This document shows positions 34,126 through 43,288 of a stretch of DNA of 64,000 nt, in pieces (within the stretch, counting starts at the first letter, position 1; each line of letters starts with the position of its first letter). Origin of the DNA: Clostridium sp. 'deep sea' (GTDB lineage: Bacteria > Bacillota > UBA994 > PWPR01); contig NZ_CP063353.1 in the NCBI RefSeq assembly GCF_014931565.1, positions 1 through 64,000 on the forward strand, written 5' to 3'. The notes beneath the pieces are model-generated. The model saw only the letters and a program-made list of their open reading frames with translations. It did no database searches and had not been told where the DNA came from. The position numbers were made by a program, and so were the translations under genes.

Positions 34126-34758
34126 ATGAAAAATCCAATAATAACCCTACATATGAATAATGGAAAACAAATAAAATTAGAGCTTTATGTCAACGTAGCC
34201 CCAAATACGGTGAGTAGTATTATTACCACAGCTTTAGCAGGTCAATATAACGGTAGTGAATTTTATAGAGTAATAAAGGATTTTGTTTTACAAACAGGAT
34301 GTAGTGAACATGATAACTATAATATGTATTCTAGTTATAGAATTAAAGGTGAGTTTAAAGCAAATAATTTTCTTATAGAACAACCTAAATTTAGGAGAGG
34401 TATAGTTGGCATGGGTGGTATAGAACCTAAGAGCTCAAATAAAACGTCATTTTTTATAATGACTAGTGACCTAAAAGATAGACCTCAAAAAAGAAAAAGC
34501 CTAGATGATAATTATGCTGCAATAGGCAAAGTAATAGAGGGGCTAGAGGAAGTAATGAGAATTAACGAGCTAGCAACACACAACTTGACTTACAATGGAA
34601 TTGACTTTAACACTCCTAAAATCCCTCAAATTATAGAAAAGGTAGTAGTAGAAACCTTTGGTCAGCCGTATTTAGAGCCTAGCGCAGTTGAGTATGGATT
34701 AGAAACTAAAGCTAAAATTGCTGCAATGGGTAAATTGTTAAAGACTATAAAAAATTAA
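34126..34758 (+). CDS. cyclophilin-type peptidyl-prolyl isomerase
   Basis: A 210-residue protein of the cyclophilin class that speeds cis-trans isomerisation of Xaa-Pro bonds. ELYVNVAPNTVSSII, FYRVIKDFVLQTGC with the catalytic Arg, RGIVGMGG and TSFFIMTSD follow the family order, with AAIGKVIEGLEEV near the end. No signal peptide or lipobox is present, so it is cytosolic. About 40 residues of extra C-terminal helix extend beyond the core. ATG with AAGGAG upstream; a terminator follows. Confidence 0.92.
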   Translation: MKNPIITLHMNNGKQIKLELYVNVAPNTVSSIITTALAGQYNGSEFYRVIKDFVLQTGCSEHDNYNMYSSYRIKGEFKANNFLIEQPKFRRGIVGMGGIEPKSSNKTSFFIMTSDLKDRPQKRKSLDDNYAAIGKVIEGLEEVMRINELATHNLTYNGIDFNTPKIPQIIEKVVVETFGQPYLEPSAVEYGLETKAKIAAMGKLLKTIKN

Positions 34759-34781
34759 AACTTTTTGCTTTAAACAAAAGG

Positions 34782-34822
34782 GGCTGTTGCATTAGTAACA
34801 TACTAATGTGGCAGCTATTTTT
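34782..34822 (+). terminator. terminator of the cyclophilin gene
   Basis: A 14-bp stem with three G-U wobbles (GCTGTTGCATTAGT with ACTAATGTGGCAGC) and loop AACAT, followed by ATTTTTG. Confidence 0.8.
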
Positions 34823-34862
34823 GTAACAAAATACTATATTTTTGCTTTATATTTAAAAACTC

Positions 34863-34955
34863 TTGACTTTAATTATAACTTATACTAATATAAAGACATA
34901 CGATATATAGAGAAGCGATAGATAGCGAAGCGATTGATAGAGTGACGATAGATGC
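34863..34955 (+). promoter_or_regulatory. padR promoter followed by a triple 15-bp repeat
   Basis: TTGACT (34863-34868), 17 bp and TAATAT (34886-34891) form the promoter. Directly after it, three diverged tandem units of about 15 bp (core GCGATAGATAG, 34912-34955) fill the leader up to the ribosome site GGAGG. They are candidate PadR binding sites. Confidence 0.7.
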
Positions 34956-34969
34956 TTGGAGGACAATCA

Positions 34970-35293
34970 ATGGATATAAATAAGTTTTCACCATTAACAG
35001 AGGCTTCATATTATGTACTTTTAGCATTAGCTAAACCCCTACATGGATACGGAATTATCAAAAAGGTAGAAGAAATGAGTGCTGGTAGAGTTGTATTAGC
35101 AGCCGGAACTTTATATGGCGCTATAAGCACCTTGCTTAAAAATGATTTAATAGAATTAGTAGGAGAAGAGAGTGTAAGTAGAAAACGTAAATTGTATACC
35201 ATGACTGCCAATGGAAAACAGCTAATTAATTATGAAATTAAGAGACTGCAAGAAATGATTAAGAATGGTCTAAAAGAAATGGAGGACTTATAA
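34970..35293 (+). CDS. PadR-family transcriptional regulator
   Basis: A 107-residue winged-helix repressor. ATG 34970 lies nine bases after TTGGAGGAC, while the in-frame ATG at 34952 would overlap it. SPLTEASYYVLLALAKPLHG and VVLAAGTLYGAISTLLKNDLI with the wing KRKLYTMTANGKQLI are standard PadR. Its stop overlaps the next ATG, encoding a DUF2812 protein, a pairing found repeatedly in Firmicutes. It likely represses its own three-gene operon. Confidence 0.93.
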   Translation: MDINKFSPLTEASYYVLLALAKPLHGYGIIKKVEEMSAGRVVLAAGTLYGAISTLLKNDLIELVGEESVSRKRKLYTMTANGKQLINYEIKRLQEMIKNGLKEMEDL

Positions 35294-35853
35294 TGGAAAA
35301 AATTGTAAGAAAGTTCTTTGTAGCTTGGCAAGAGGAAAAAGAAAAAAAGTTTCTAGAGGATATGGCATTACAAGGTTATATCCTAACAAAAGCTAGGTTT
35401 GGTAAGTATGTATTCGAGAAACAAGAATCAAAAGAGCTTATATATGAGTTTGATTATAATAGTTTTAATACTCCAGAGCAAGAAGCAGAATATATCCAGA
35501 TTTTTAAAGATGCTGGTTGGGATTTAAGATGTAAAAATACAGGTTGGTACTACTTTTGTACAGAAAAAAAAGTAAATCAAGACTTAAGTATTTTTAGTAA
35601 CAATAAATCCCGTAAAGCAAAGTATAAAAGACTAGGATTTTTTTTGCTATTAACAGGTTTTCCTTTGTATTCATATATAATTGTATTAAGAAATTCTTAT
35701 AGAATTATATTAAAAAGTCCAGAGTATAATTCGTTAAGAGTTTATTTCTCATTCATGGATTGGATTGTATATCCCGTAGCTGTTTTGCATTTAGTAGCTT
35801 TATTTTATGTATATAAAAAATATTCTAGCAAAGATAACGATTTAAAGGAGTAA
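35293..35853 (+). CDS. DUF2812 membrane protein
   Basis: A 186-residue partner of the PadR regulator. The first 100 residues are the DUF2812 domain (RKFFVAWQEEKEKKFLEDMA, GYILTKARFGKYVFEK, FKDAGWDLRCKNTGWYYF). Two membrane helices follow near residues 113-133 and 155-175. Its function is not known; families with this architecture are thought to act as membrane sensors or partners for PadR regulators. The start overlaps the padR stop by one base, so translation is coupled. Confidence 0.85.
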   Translation: MEKIVRKFFVAWQEEKEKKFLEDMALQGYILTKARFGKYVFEKQESKELIYEFDYNSFNTPEQEAEYIQIFKDAGWDLRCKNTGWYYFCTEKKVNQDLSIFSNNKSRKAKYKRLGFFLLLTGFPLYSYIIVLRNSYRIILKSPEYNSLRVYFSFMDWIVYPVAVLHLVALFYVYKKYSSKDNDLKE

Positions 35854-35858
35854 TAAAA

Positions 35859-36206
35859 ATGATAAACAAAGAGTTTTGGCTAACACTTGATAAACTAGTT
35901 AAAGAAAGCAAAATAATTATCGACAGACCTAAAGGTACAGTTCATCCTAGGTTTAAAAATTTCGTTTATAAAGTTGATTATGGTTATTTAAAGGGAACTA
36001 ACTCCATGGATGGTGGCGGTATAGATATTTATTTGGGTAGCAACAAAAACAAAGAGATCGATGCAATTATGTGTATAGTAGATTTAATGAAAAGAGACTC
36101 AGAAATTAAAATACTCATAGGCTGTAATCAGCAAGAGAAAGAACTAGTTTACCAAACCCATAATGAAACTGAGTTTATGAAGGGTATTTTAATAAAGAGA
36201 GATTAA
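35859..36206 (+). CDS. small inorganic pyrophosphatase-like protein
   Basis: A 115-residue soluble protein 5 bp after the DUF2812 gene. IIIDRPKGTVHPRF, then VYKVDYGYLKGT and GGGIDIYLGS recall the family I inorganic pyrophosphatase core (PKGS, YPVNYGFI and DGDPLDVLV), but shortened and with some acidic metal ligands altered. Small proteins of this kind are commonly labelled pyrophosphatase; real activity is uncertain. Ribosome site AAAGGAG. It appears to be the last gene of the PadR operon. Confidence 0.6.
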   Translation: MINKEFWLTLDKLVKESKIIIDRPKGTVHPRFKNFVYKVDYGYLKGTNSMDGGGIDIYLGSNKNKEIDAIMCIVDLMKRDSEIKILIGCNQQEKELVYQTHNETEFMKGILIKRD

Positions 36207-36340
36207 GTGCTAGTTATATATAATATGTCTTTTTATTGTGATAACACTATAAATAGCAAGGTAGTGTTTTCAACATTGTTTGCTTATTTTAACTGTGCTT
36301 ATATATAGTAATAAAAAAAGTTGAATACCTTAAATTATAA

Positions 36341-36690
36341 TGCTGAGGCGATTAACTATAGTATTTGTAAACATCTTTAAGGAGACTCTTTTAAAACATG
36401 GAATGACTCTAGATGGAGGTGCTGAGGCGTAAGGATTACCAACAAGCAATACCATCTTTTTTCATATAGTATTTTTTTAAGGTAATGATTTTACTCCATT
36501 CTATTACATAAAACATATTCTTTGTGCACTTTGTGGTAAAAAACTAAATTACATTTATTCTGAAAGAATAATTTTAAAACTTTTACTTTAGTCTAAAAAC
36601 TGTAATCAGTAGTTTATAAATCAAGCTTTATAATATATACTATAAATTTGTTAACACTAAGTGCACCAAGGGCACGAAGAAGGTTACTTA
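36341..36690 (-). repeat. inverted diverged copy of the 342-bp repeat family
   Basis: Read on the minus strand, 36420-36540 matches the units at 49478-51067 over about 120 bp (shared stretches GCTGAGGCGTAAGGATTACC and TTTAAGGTAATGATT and the end TTTGTGGTA). Further fragments are TGCTGAGGCG at 36341 and CACTAAGTGCACCAAGGGCA at 36655. It fills most of the 645-bp gap 36207-36851, in which no gene is seen. Confidence 0.75.
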
Positions 36691-36851
36691 TAGGTTTATT
36701 TTAGTTACTAATTCATATGATAGCTAAACTAAATAACAGACTAATATGATTTCTTATATTAAGTCGACGACATTGGGGGTTATTCCTTATTTGGTAAATT
36801 TTACTGAAATGTGATTGGTTACTTTAAAACTATATTTAAACTTCAAAAAAC

Positions 36852-38159
36852 CTACTTAATACCAGAGTTTTTAATAAACTCAGCAATATCATTAATAACT
36901 GCACTATCAACGGTGCCTTTAAGGTAATATTCTTGAGGGTTAGCAGGACCTTCTCCAGCCATAAATAAATGATTTAGCTTTGGATAGGACTTAAAACTAA
37001 AATTACTTAAGCCTTTAACTGCCTCTTGCCAAGCCTTAAATGAATTCATATCTACCTGATAGTCTCTTTCTCCCTGTAAAAACATCACAGGTCGTGTAAT
37101 GTTTTTTATTTCTTTTGTAGGTTCGTAGTCAGCTAGATCTAACCAGTAACTTCTAAAAGCACCTAATACGTTAATATCAGCAGGCTGATTTTTTATATCT
37201 TTAATTATTTTTTGAGCCTTTATACGTTGTGCAAGAATTTGCTCTTCTTGTTCAGTTACTATGCCATCTAAATTAATTAAGTATTTGGTTTGTATTACAA
37301 TGGCATCTTCGGCTCTTTGCTCGGCAGCAGCTAAAGCTATAAATGCTTTAACATCTGGGTTATTTTCTGCAATTCTAGGTAACAGATAGCCACTCTGGCT
37401 ATGAGTCACTATAAAAATATTCTCAGCATCAATCTTATCTTGTTTTTGTAAAAACTTAACTGCCTCTTGTGAGTCATATATATACTCATCATAAACAGTT
37501 GCATTTTTATTGTTGGCAATCTCTTTACCATAAGTGAAGGTGCGTTTATTAAATCTTAATACTGCAATTCCTTGTTTTTGAAGCCCGTTAGCAATATCTC
37601 TATAAGGAGCATTTTCTCCTACAGTGCAATTCATATCAGTGGGTCCCGAGCCATGCATAATTATAAGCACCGGAAAAGGTCCATCACCACTTGGAATAGT
37701 AAGTTTGCCTTTTAATTTATACTTCTCTCCAATCTCAATTAAACCATCACCGGTTGCATTATCTACATTAGTATAATAAAATCCATTAATAACTTTAGAG
37801 CCGTCAAAAGATATTATGATATTAAGCTTTTTACTACCAAACTTACTTACCTGATTTATTACTTGTAAGTTGTTTTCCTGTTCGCTTTTAACCTCTATAA
37901 TTTCTTTAAACTCACCATAAGTAGAGATTAGTTGGGCATGAATTTGCTTTAATAGGTCTACTGTTAGTTTACTTTTAACTGTATCAGATAAACGGTAATT
38001 TTGGACCATTTTATTAAAGTTTTTATTAACAAAATCAGCTAAAAAGCTTTTTGCTAACTGCTCAGTATTTAAGTTATCATCAACTGGGGTACTGTTATTT
38101 ATGCATCCACTAAAAGTTACTAGTAAAACTAATAAAGCTAATATAAAAGTCTTTTTCAT
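36852..38159 (-). CDS. lipoprotein alpha/beta hydrolase with DUF3887-like N-terminus
   Basis: A 435-residue exported protein with a lipobox (VTFSGC, Cys about 19), so it is anchored to the outer face of the membrane. Residues about 35-125 form a helical/strand DUF3887-like domain. The hydrolase core follows: PFPVLIIMHGSGPTD (oxyanion), the nucleophile in FIVTHSQSGYLLP, the acid in FLQGERDYQV and His in YPKLNHLF. It would act as an esterase or peptidase of unknown substrate. A consensus promoter (38206-38234, minus strand) precedes it. Confidence 0.87.
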   Translation of the reverse strand: MKKTFILALLVLLVTFSGCINNSTPVDDNLNTEQLAKSFLADFVNKNFNKMVQNYRLSDTVKSKLTVDLLKQIHAQLISTYGEFKEIIEVKSEQENNLQVINQVSKFGSKKLNIIISFDGSKVINGFYYTNVDNATGDGLIEIGEKYKLKGKLTIPSGDGPFPVLIIMHGSGPTDMNCTVGENAPYRDIANGLQKQGIAVLRFNKRTFTYGKEIANNKNATVYDEYIYDSQEAVKFLQKQDKIDAENIFIVTHSQSGYLLPRIAENNPDVKAFIALAAAEQRAEDAIVIQTKYLINLDGIVTEQEEQILAQRIKAQKIIKDIKNQPADINVLGAFRSYWLDLADYEPTKEIKNITRPVMFLQGERDYQVDMNSFKAWQEAVKGLSNFSFKSYPKLNHLFMAGEGPANPQEYYLKGTVDSAVINDIAEFIKNSGIK

Positions 38160-38205
38160 TTATAACACCTCTCTTGAATTATGTTGTTCTATCTGTTATA
38201 CTTGA

Positions 38206-38234
38206 AGTATATCAACAACATCAATAAGTGTCAA
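38206..38234 (-). promoter_or_regulatory. promoter of the lipoprotein hydrolase gene
   Basis: On the minus strand TTGACA, a 17-bp spacer and TATACT make a near-consensus promoter. GTTGAT/GTTGTTGAT repeats in the spacer may bind a regulator. Confidence 0.8.
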
Positions 38235-38352
38235 CATTAACAAGTAGTTACAGCACAGAAATTTGCTGTGCTGTAAGATGTATTACTATATCTATTAAAC
38301 TTAGAACAGCAGCTTATACTGGGTATTTAGCTATGAGGTAGGGGGTGTTTTA

Positions 38353-38748
38353 ATGTATATAGAGCTTAATTTAGATTCTGAGGTGGCTTTATATCAGCAA
38401 CTTAAGAACAGTATTATTGAGGCTATAGCCAAGGGTGAACTTAAACCTGGTGATACTCTCCCAAGCATGAGGCAACTAGCTTCCCAATTATCGGTTAATA
38501 CCCTCACTGTTAACAAGGCTTACAACCAACTAAAAATAGCTAAATTTTTAGTAATTAATCGTAGAAAAAATGTTGTAGTAAATGATAAGGAGCAGTTTAA
38601 AGCAACCGCTAAAGAGTTAAAGGATATATCAGAGCAACTAAAACCTATTATTGCCGAAGTTATTGCTCGAGATATTAACTTAAAAGAGTTTGAGCAAGTC
38701 TATAAGAATATCATTAGTTCAATAAAAGGTGGGGATATTTTTGAGTAG
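38353..38748 (+). CDS. GntR-family regulator, YtrA-type
   Basis: A 131-residue repressor with the winged helix ALYQQLKNSIIEAIAKGELK, DTLPSMRQLASQLSVNTLTV and the wing VINRRKNVVV. The short tail of about 50 residues marks the YtrA subfamily. The start ATG follows AGGTAGGGGG. Its stop overlaps the start of the DUF1648 membrane protein gene, a known neighbour type for this regulator. It probably controls its own operon. The protein is more diverged from the GntR at 11616 than a recent duplicate would be. Confidence 0.9.
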   Translation: MYIELNLDSEVALYQQLKNSIIEAIAKGELKPGDTLPSMRQLASQLSVNTLTVNKAYNQLKIAKFLVINRRKNVVVNDKEQFKATAKELKDISEQLKPIIAEVIARDINLKEFEQVYKNIISSIKGGDIFE

Positions 38749-39853
38749 AGTGGTGACAATAATTGTTATGTATTTAATTGGTGTTATACCGTTAACAATC
38801 ATTAACTACATTATGCCTAGCTTATTAAGAAAAAATGTTTTTTTTGGTGTTACAGTACCTAATAATGCTAAAAAAGAGCCTGAATTAAGTAATATTTTAA
38901 GGCAGTACAAAAAAAGAATACTATTAGGTACCACTATTTTATCTGTTGTATATTTTATTACGGCTTTTATATTGCCAATTAAAAGAATCTCTACTGCTTT
39001 ACTAACTGTGGTGTTTTTGTATATAGTTTATTTTTATATTATTTATACTAGTGCTTGGAGAAAAACTAAAATTATTAAAAAGCAAAAAAACTGGGATATT
39101 CAAAGTAAAAATATTGCAGTTGCTAATCTTAATGTTAATGCATTAAAAACAAGGCTTAGTTTAAAATGGTTTATTTTGTATCCTATAATAATATTATCAA
39201 CAACATATGTAGCGTACAAATTTTACCTTATTGCTCCAAATCAAATCCCCATTAACTATGATTTTGCAGGTAACATTACTAACTATGCAGTTAAGTCTAT
39301 TAAAATGTTTTACCCTACTATTGCTTTACAAATAGGTTTATCAATATTAATGTTTGCTGTATTCTTAGTTAATAATAAGGCAAGGGTAGATATTGACCCA
39401 GACAACATTAATACTTCTGGTATTCAAACTGTATTGTATAAATATCGTTGGAGCATATTTGTATATGTTATGGGCTTATTTTTAAACCTTATGTTTGGCT
39501 TCATACACATAGCTATTTTTGCCATGTTTAAACCAATAATAATGACAATAGTTCCACTACTGTTTACTATTATAATATTAACATACGCCATAATACTGTC
39601 TCTTAAAACAGGACAAAGCGGTAACAGAATACAGGTTGGCAAAGATACTAAAGGTGAGGTTGCTACAAAAAAAGATGATGATTACTGGGTAGCAGGTTTG
39701 TTATATTACAACAAAAATGACCCCTCTTTATTTATTGAAAAACGTGCTGGCATTGGTTATACAGTTAACTTTGCTAATAAAATTAGTTGGCTACTATTGG
39801 CAGTAATAATAGCTTTTATTGCTTTATCAATATATTTTTCTATAAATAATTAA
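38741..39853 (+). CDS. DUF1648/DUF5808 membrane protein
   Basis: The start is uncertain: GGTGGGG overlaps the GTG at 38729, so TTG 38741 six bases later is preferred, giving about 370 residues. There are six to eight membrane helices. The extracellular-type segment NYDFAGNITNYAVKS (about 170-185) is the DUF1648 signature, and DDYWVAGLLYYNKNDPSLF near residue 325 is the DUF5808 signature. Relatives occur with GntR or ArsR regulators and, as in SdpI, in immunity to a membrane toxin. Function here is unknown. It overlaps the regulator gene by 8 bases. Confidence 0.8.
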   Translation: MSRVVTIIVMYLIGVIPLTIINYIMPSLLRKNVFFGVTVPNNAKKEPELSNILRQYKKRILLGTTILSVVYFITAFILPIKRISTALLTVVFLYIVYFYIIYTSAWRKTKIIKKQKNWDIQSKNIAVANLNVNALKTRLSLKWFILYPIIILSTTYVAYKFYLIAPNQIPINYDFAGNITNYAVKSIKMFYPTIALQIGLSILMFAVFLVNNKARVDIDPDNINTSGIQTVLYKYRWSIFVYVMGLFLNLMFGFIHIAIFAMFKPIIMTIVPLLFTIIILTYAIILSLKTGQSGNRIQVGKDTKGEVATKKDDDYWVAGLLYYNKNDPSLFIEKRAGIGYTVNFANKISWLLLAVIIAFIALSIYFSINN

Positions 39854-39920
39854 TATATTAAGTCAAAAAGAGTTACTTTTAGCTCTTTATTATGGAATGT
39901 ACAGCAGAGAGGACATAATA

Positions 39921-40829
39921 ATGAATAAAAAAATATTATCAAAACAAAATACCATTTTTAAAAATGCTAAATCGGCGTTTAATCCTAATGTATTTATTTT
40001 GGTATTTTTGTGTTTTGGCTTGTTATTAGCTGGAGAATTTTTAGCAAACTTTATTTACAAAGCTCTTTATAGATTGTTAAGTAGCGTAAATTATATTACT
40101 CAATTTACAGTTTTTCAACTTATAATTCCGTTTCTTTCTATAATTTTAGTTACCTTTGTTTGGGTAAAAATTATTGAAAAACGTTCTGTAGCTAGTATGG
40201 GTTTTTCTTCTCAAGGTTTAGTAAATAAATACCTTAGAGGTTTCATTATAGGTACAGTATTAATACTTATATGTACTATTTTGTTAGCCTTTTTGGGAGC
40301 AGTGAAAATAAATACTACTAATCTTAGTAGTGCTACAATTACATCTGTATTTGCAGTTTTAATAGGCTGGTTAGTTCAAGGTGCATCGGAGGAGGTACTG
40401 TTACGAGGTTGGCTATTACCAAGAATAGGATACAAACATAATGTTCTATTAGCAATAATTGTTTCTGCTGGTTTTTTTGGATTTTTACATTTAGGTAATA
40501 GTAATGTAGCAGTTCTACCTATGATAAACCTAATATTGTACGGAGTTTTTGCCTCAGTGTATGTAATATGGGAGGGCGGTTTATGGGGTATATGTGCCCT
40601 ACATTCCGCTTGGAACTGGGCACAAGGTAATATTGTAGGTTTTGAGGTAAGTGGTATTACAGCGGTTGGTGGAAGTATTATAGATTTTAAGACTGTTAAA
40701 GGTTATGATTTATTAACAGGAGGAGCTTTTGGTTTAGAAGGTGGCTTAATTTGCACTTTTGTTTTAGTTATAGCCACAGCTATTATTGTGTACTTAAATA
40801 ATAAACGTGCTTTTAAACTTAACAACTAA
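39921..40829 (+). CDS. CPBP-family intramembrane metalloprotease
   Basis: A 302-residue membrane protein; ATG 39921 has AGAGAGGAC upstream, while the frame's earlier start at 39897 has no ribosome site. The CPBP (Abi) motifs are SEEVLLRGWLLPRI (EExxxR), GFFGFLHLGN with His, and CALHSAWNWAQGN with the final His. Eight or so hydrophobic segments surround them. Relatives process prenylated proteins or give bacteriocin self-immunity. It follows the GntR-DUF1648 pair by 67 bp and may be part of that operon. Confidence 0.9.
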   Translation: MNKKILSKQNTIFKNAKSAFNPNVFILVFLCFGLLLAGEFLANFIYKALYRLLSSVNYITQFTVFQLIIPFLSIILVTFVWVKIIEKRSVASMGFSSQGLVNKYLRGFIIGTVLILICTILLAFLGAVKINTTNLSSATITSVFAVLIGWLVQGASEEVLLRGWLLPRIGYKHNVLLAIIVSAGFFGFLHLGNSNVAVLPMINLILYGVFASVYVIWEGGLWGICALHSAWNWAQGNIVGFEVSGITAVGGSIIDFKTVKGYDLLTGGAFGLEGGLICTFVLVIATAIIVYLNNKRAFKLNN

Positions 40830-40885
40830 GGAAATGTTTTAGGGTACTGTGGTTGTTATACTCAGTTTAGAACAGAGGTGGTTAT

Positions 40886-42220
40886 GTGAAACCTATAATC
40901 AAAACACTACAAAATTGCTTAAACTATATTGAGCAAAACCTTAAATCAGAAATAGAACTCAATGAAATAGCTGAGTTGTGTGGCTACTCTATCGATCATT
41001 TGTATAAGCTTTTTAAACAGTACTTAGCTATGCCTATTAATAGTTATATTGTAAGCAGAAAACTAAAACATATTGCTTATGAACATTTATTGGGTAAAGG
41101 ATTAAATAACCTTGTATTGAACTATGGTTTTAGTACCTATTCTGGTTTTTACAAAGCATTTTATAAGTGGTTTTCTTGTTCTCCAAGTAGGTATAAACAA
41201 AGCAAGTTAGCACAACAGCCTCATGTTCTAAATTTAAGTTTAGAGGTGAATAGAATGCATAGTAATAAAGAGCTTAAAACTATACTTAAAAACTGGAACA
41301 TTAATGTTATAAGTATAACACCCTATGAATATTCAGGAGCAGGTAGTATAGCTAATAATGTATGGTATATTAATGATAACTATGTACTAAAAAAAGGGTT
41401 AAATATTAGTGGTCTAAAAACTCATATTTCTATAAGCAGGGCATTAGCCAAAAAAGAATTAAATGCTGCAATCCCTATGCAAACCTGTAAAGACAAAGAT
41501 TTTTTAGTTGATGGTGAGTTTTATTATCTTTTAGCAAATAGAGTACCTGGTAACTGGTTAACTAAAGAACAAAGATACGGTGAAGATTCTTTACATTATG
41601 CAAAATGTTATGGTGAGTCGATAGCGAAGCTACATTTGGTTATGGCTGAAATTAATGATGAAGTAGAAGTTAAAGATAAACATCTTTACAATATAATTAA
41701 TGAGTGGGCAATTCCTATTGTAAATAAGATGTTAAGACGTTTTAACTATCAACTACCAAATTATTTTTATAAAAAATATCAACAAGAGTTTGGTGAGTTA
41801 TATGAAAATTTGCCAAAACAAGTTATTCATCGAGACCCTAATCCCAGTAATATTTTATTTAATAATAACAGAGTTAGTGGCTTTGTGGACTTTGAAATAA
41901 GTGAAAAAAACACGAGACTTTATGATGTATGTTATTGTGCAACAGGAATATTGTCCGAAACAGAAGATAAACCAGAATTATATCAAAAATGGTTAAGAAT
42001 CTTTAACCAAACTTTAGATAGTTATCACAGACTTAATCCTCTAACAGAGGCTGAAATTAAAGCAATACCATATGTTTTGTATTCAATTCAATTGAATGTA
42101 ATTGCTTACTTAAGTGAATATGATAAATATTCTCATTTAGCTGAGAAAAATATAAAAATGTTATTATTTTTAATAGATAATACAGCTCAAATTATAAACA
42201 AATTAATTCCAAATATTTAA
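40886..42220 (+). CDS. AraC-type HTH fused to an aminoglycoside-phosphotransferase-like kinase
   Basis: A 444-residue fusion. Residues 1-105 are an AraC/XylS DNA-binding domain with both helix-turn-helix units (IELNEIAELCGYSIDHLYKL and LNNLVLNYGFSTYSGFYKAF, ending CSPSRYKQ). After a short linker, residues about 130-440 are an APH/choline-kinase fold. VIHRDPNPSNILF is the catalytic HxDxxxxN loop and GFVDFEISEKN the Mg-binding DFE. The usual AraC member has a ligand domain instead; here a kinase-like domain could sense or modify the ligand. GTG start with GAGGTGG upstream. The genes after it resemble detoxification functions. Confidence 0.87.
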   Translation: MKPIIKTLQNCLNYIEQNLKSEIELNEIAELCGYSIDHLYKLFKQYLAMPINSYIVSRKLKHIAYEHLLGKGLNNLVLNYGFSTYSGFYKAFYKWFSCSPSRYKQSKLAQQPHVLNLSLEVNRMHSNKELKTILKNWNINVISITPYEYSGAGSIANNVWYINDNYVLKKGLNISGLKTHISISRALAKKELNAAIPMQTCKDKDFLVDGEFYYLLANRVPGNWLTKEQRYGEDSLHYAKCYGESIAKLHLVMAEINDEVEVKDKHLYNIINEWAIPIVNKMLRRFNYQLPNYFYKKYQQEFGELYENLPKQVIHRDPNPSNILFNNNRVSGFVDFEISEKNTRLYDVCYCATGILSETEDKPELYQKWLRIFNQTLDSYHRLNPLTEAEIKAIPYVLYSIQLNVIAYLSEYDKYSHLAEKNIKMLLFLIDNTAQIINKLIPNI

Positions 42221-42344
42221 GATTTAGTATTGTTTTTTTATCCTAATTGTGGTAATTTCCATACTGTATATACTACCAAATAGTAAGATTAAATAGAATT
42301 GAATCTTTTGAGGTTGTAAAAAATAATTAAAAAGGAGAACTATA

Positions 42345-43226
42345 TTGATTAATCTATCATCAAAAATTAAAGAAGATTATCCTCATATTAAAAGCATTTT
42401 AGTGTATAAAGAGAATAAAAACATTTATGAACAATATTTCAATAATACAGATATACATACTTTGCATAACACAGCCTGTATATTTAAAAGCTTTTTAACT
42501 ACTTTAATAGGAATTTGTCTAGACAAGGGATACCTAAAATCACTAGATATAAAGCTTATAGATATATTTAAAGAAGAAGTGACAGCAGATGTTAGCGAAA
42601 GAATGAAGGATATTACGATTGCCCATGTTTTAAGTAAAACCACAGGAATTAAATGGCCACCTCCCATTAACAATATTAGTGATGAGCAGGCAAATAACAT
42701 AGAATTTGTATTTACTTTACCAACAGAGAGTAAGGCAGGAGAAAAATTTGCCTATAAACCAGATCCTTATATAATACCTTTTATCATCGAAAAAGTAAGT
42801 GCTATGAGGTTTAATGATTTTTTAGACAAATATTTGTTTGAGTTATTAAGTATTTATAATTATGAATGGCATAGAGGCTTTAATGCTAGAGCAACACTTA
42901 AACTAACTACTAGAGACATTGCCAAGCTTGGATTATTGTATTTGAATAAAGGAGTTTATAGTAACACTGCTGTTGTATCAAATAATTTTCTTGTTGATGC
43001 TACAACAACGAAAACAGCAGGAGGTATGCCCGAGTTTAAAGACTATGGGTATTTGTGGTGGATTACAAAAATAAATAGCAGTAAGGCATACTACGCCTCT
43101 GGTTTTGGCGGTCAGTATATGTGTGTTATTCCAAATCAAAACTTAGTAATAACAATAACCTCTAAACTAGATAGGCCACATCCAGAGAACCTTAAATTAA
43201 TTGAATTAATAGCAGCAGATTTGTAA
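42345..43226 (+). CDS. beta-lactamase-fold hydrolase with Cys in the SxxK position
   Basis: A 293-residue protein of the class C/6-aminohexanoate-hydrolase type. NTACIFKSFLTTLIGICLDKG aligns with the family's SVTKSF helix, so the SxxK nucleophile is Cys (TGT at 42477-42479), with Lys kept. The second motif appears as YKPDPYIIPFIIEKVS in place of YSN, and the third region is YYASGFGGQYMCVIP. DITIAHVLSKTTGIKW is also typical. No signal peptide is present, so it is cytosolic. It may have lost beta-lactamase-like chemistry or use a thiol. TTG start with AAAGGAG nine bases upstream. Confidence 0.82.
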   Translation: MINLSSKIKEDYPHIKSILVYKENKNIYEQYFNNTDIHTLHNTACIFKSFLTTLIGICLDKGYLKSLDIKLIDIFKEEVTADVSERMKDITIAHVLSKTTGIKWPPPINNISDEQANNIEFVFTLPTESKAGEKFAYKPDPYIIPFIIEKVSAMRFNDFLDKYLFELLSIYNYEWHRGFNARATLKLTTRDIAKLGLLYLNKGVYSNTAVVSNNFLVDATTTKTAGGMPEFKDYGYLWWITKINSSKAYYASGFGGQYMCVIPNQNLVITITSKLDRPHPENLKLIELIAADL

Positions 43227-43288
43227 ATAAAATCTAAAATTCAACGTACCATACCTATGCAATTAATAAAGCAATGGGAGACTAAAAA

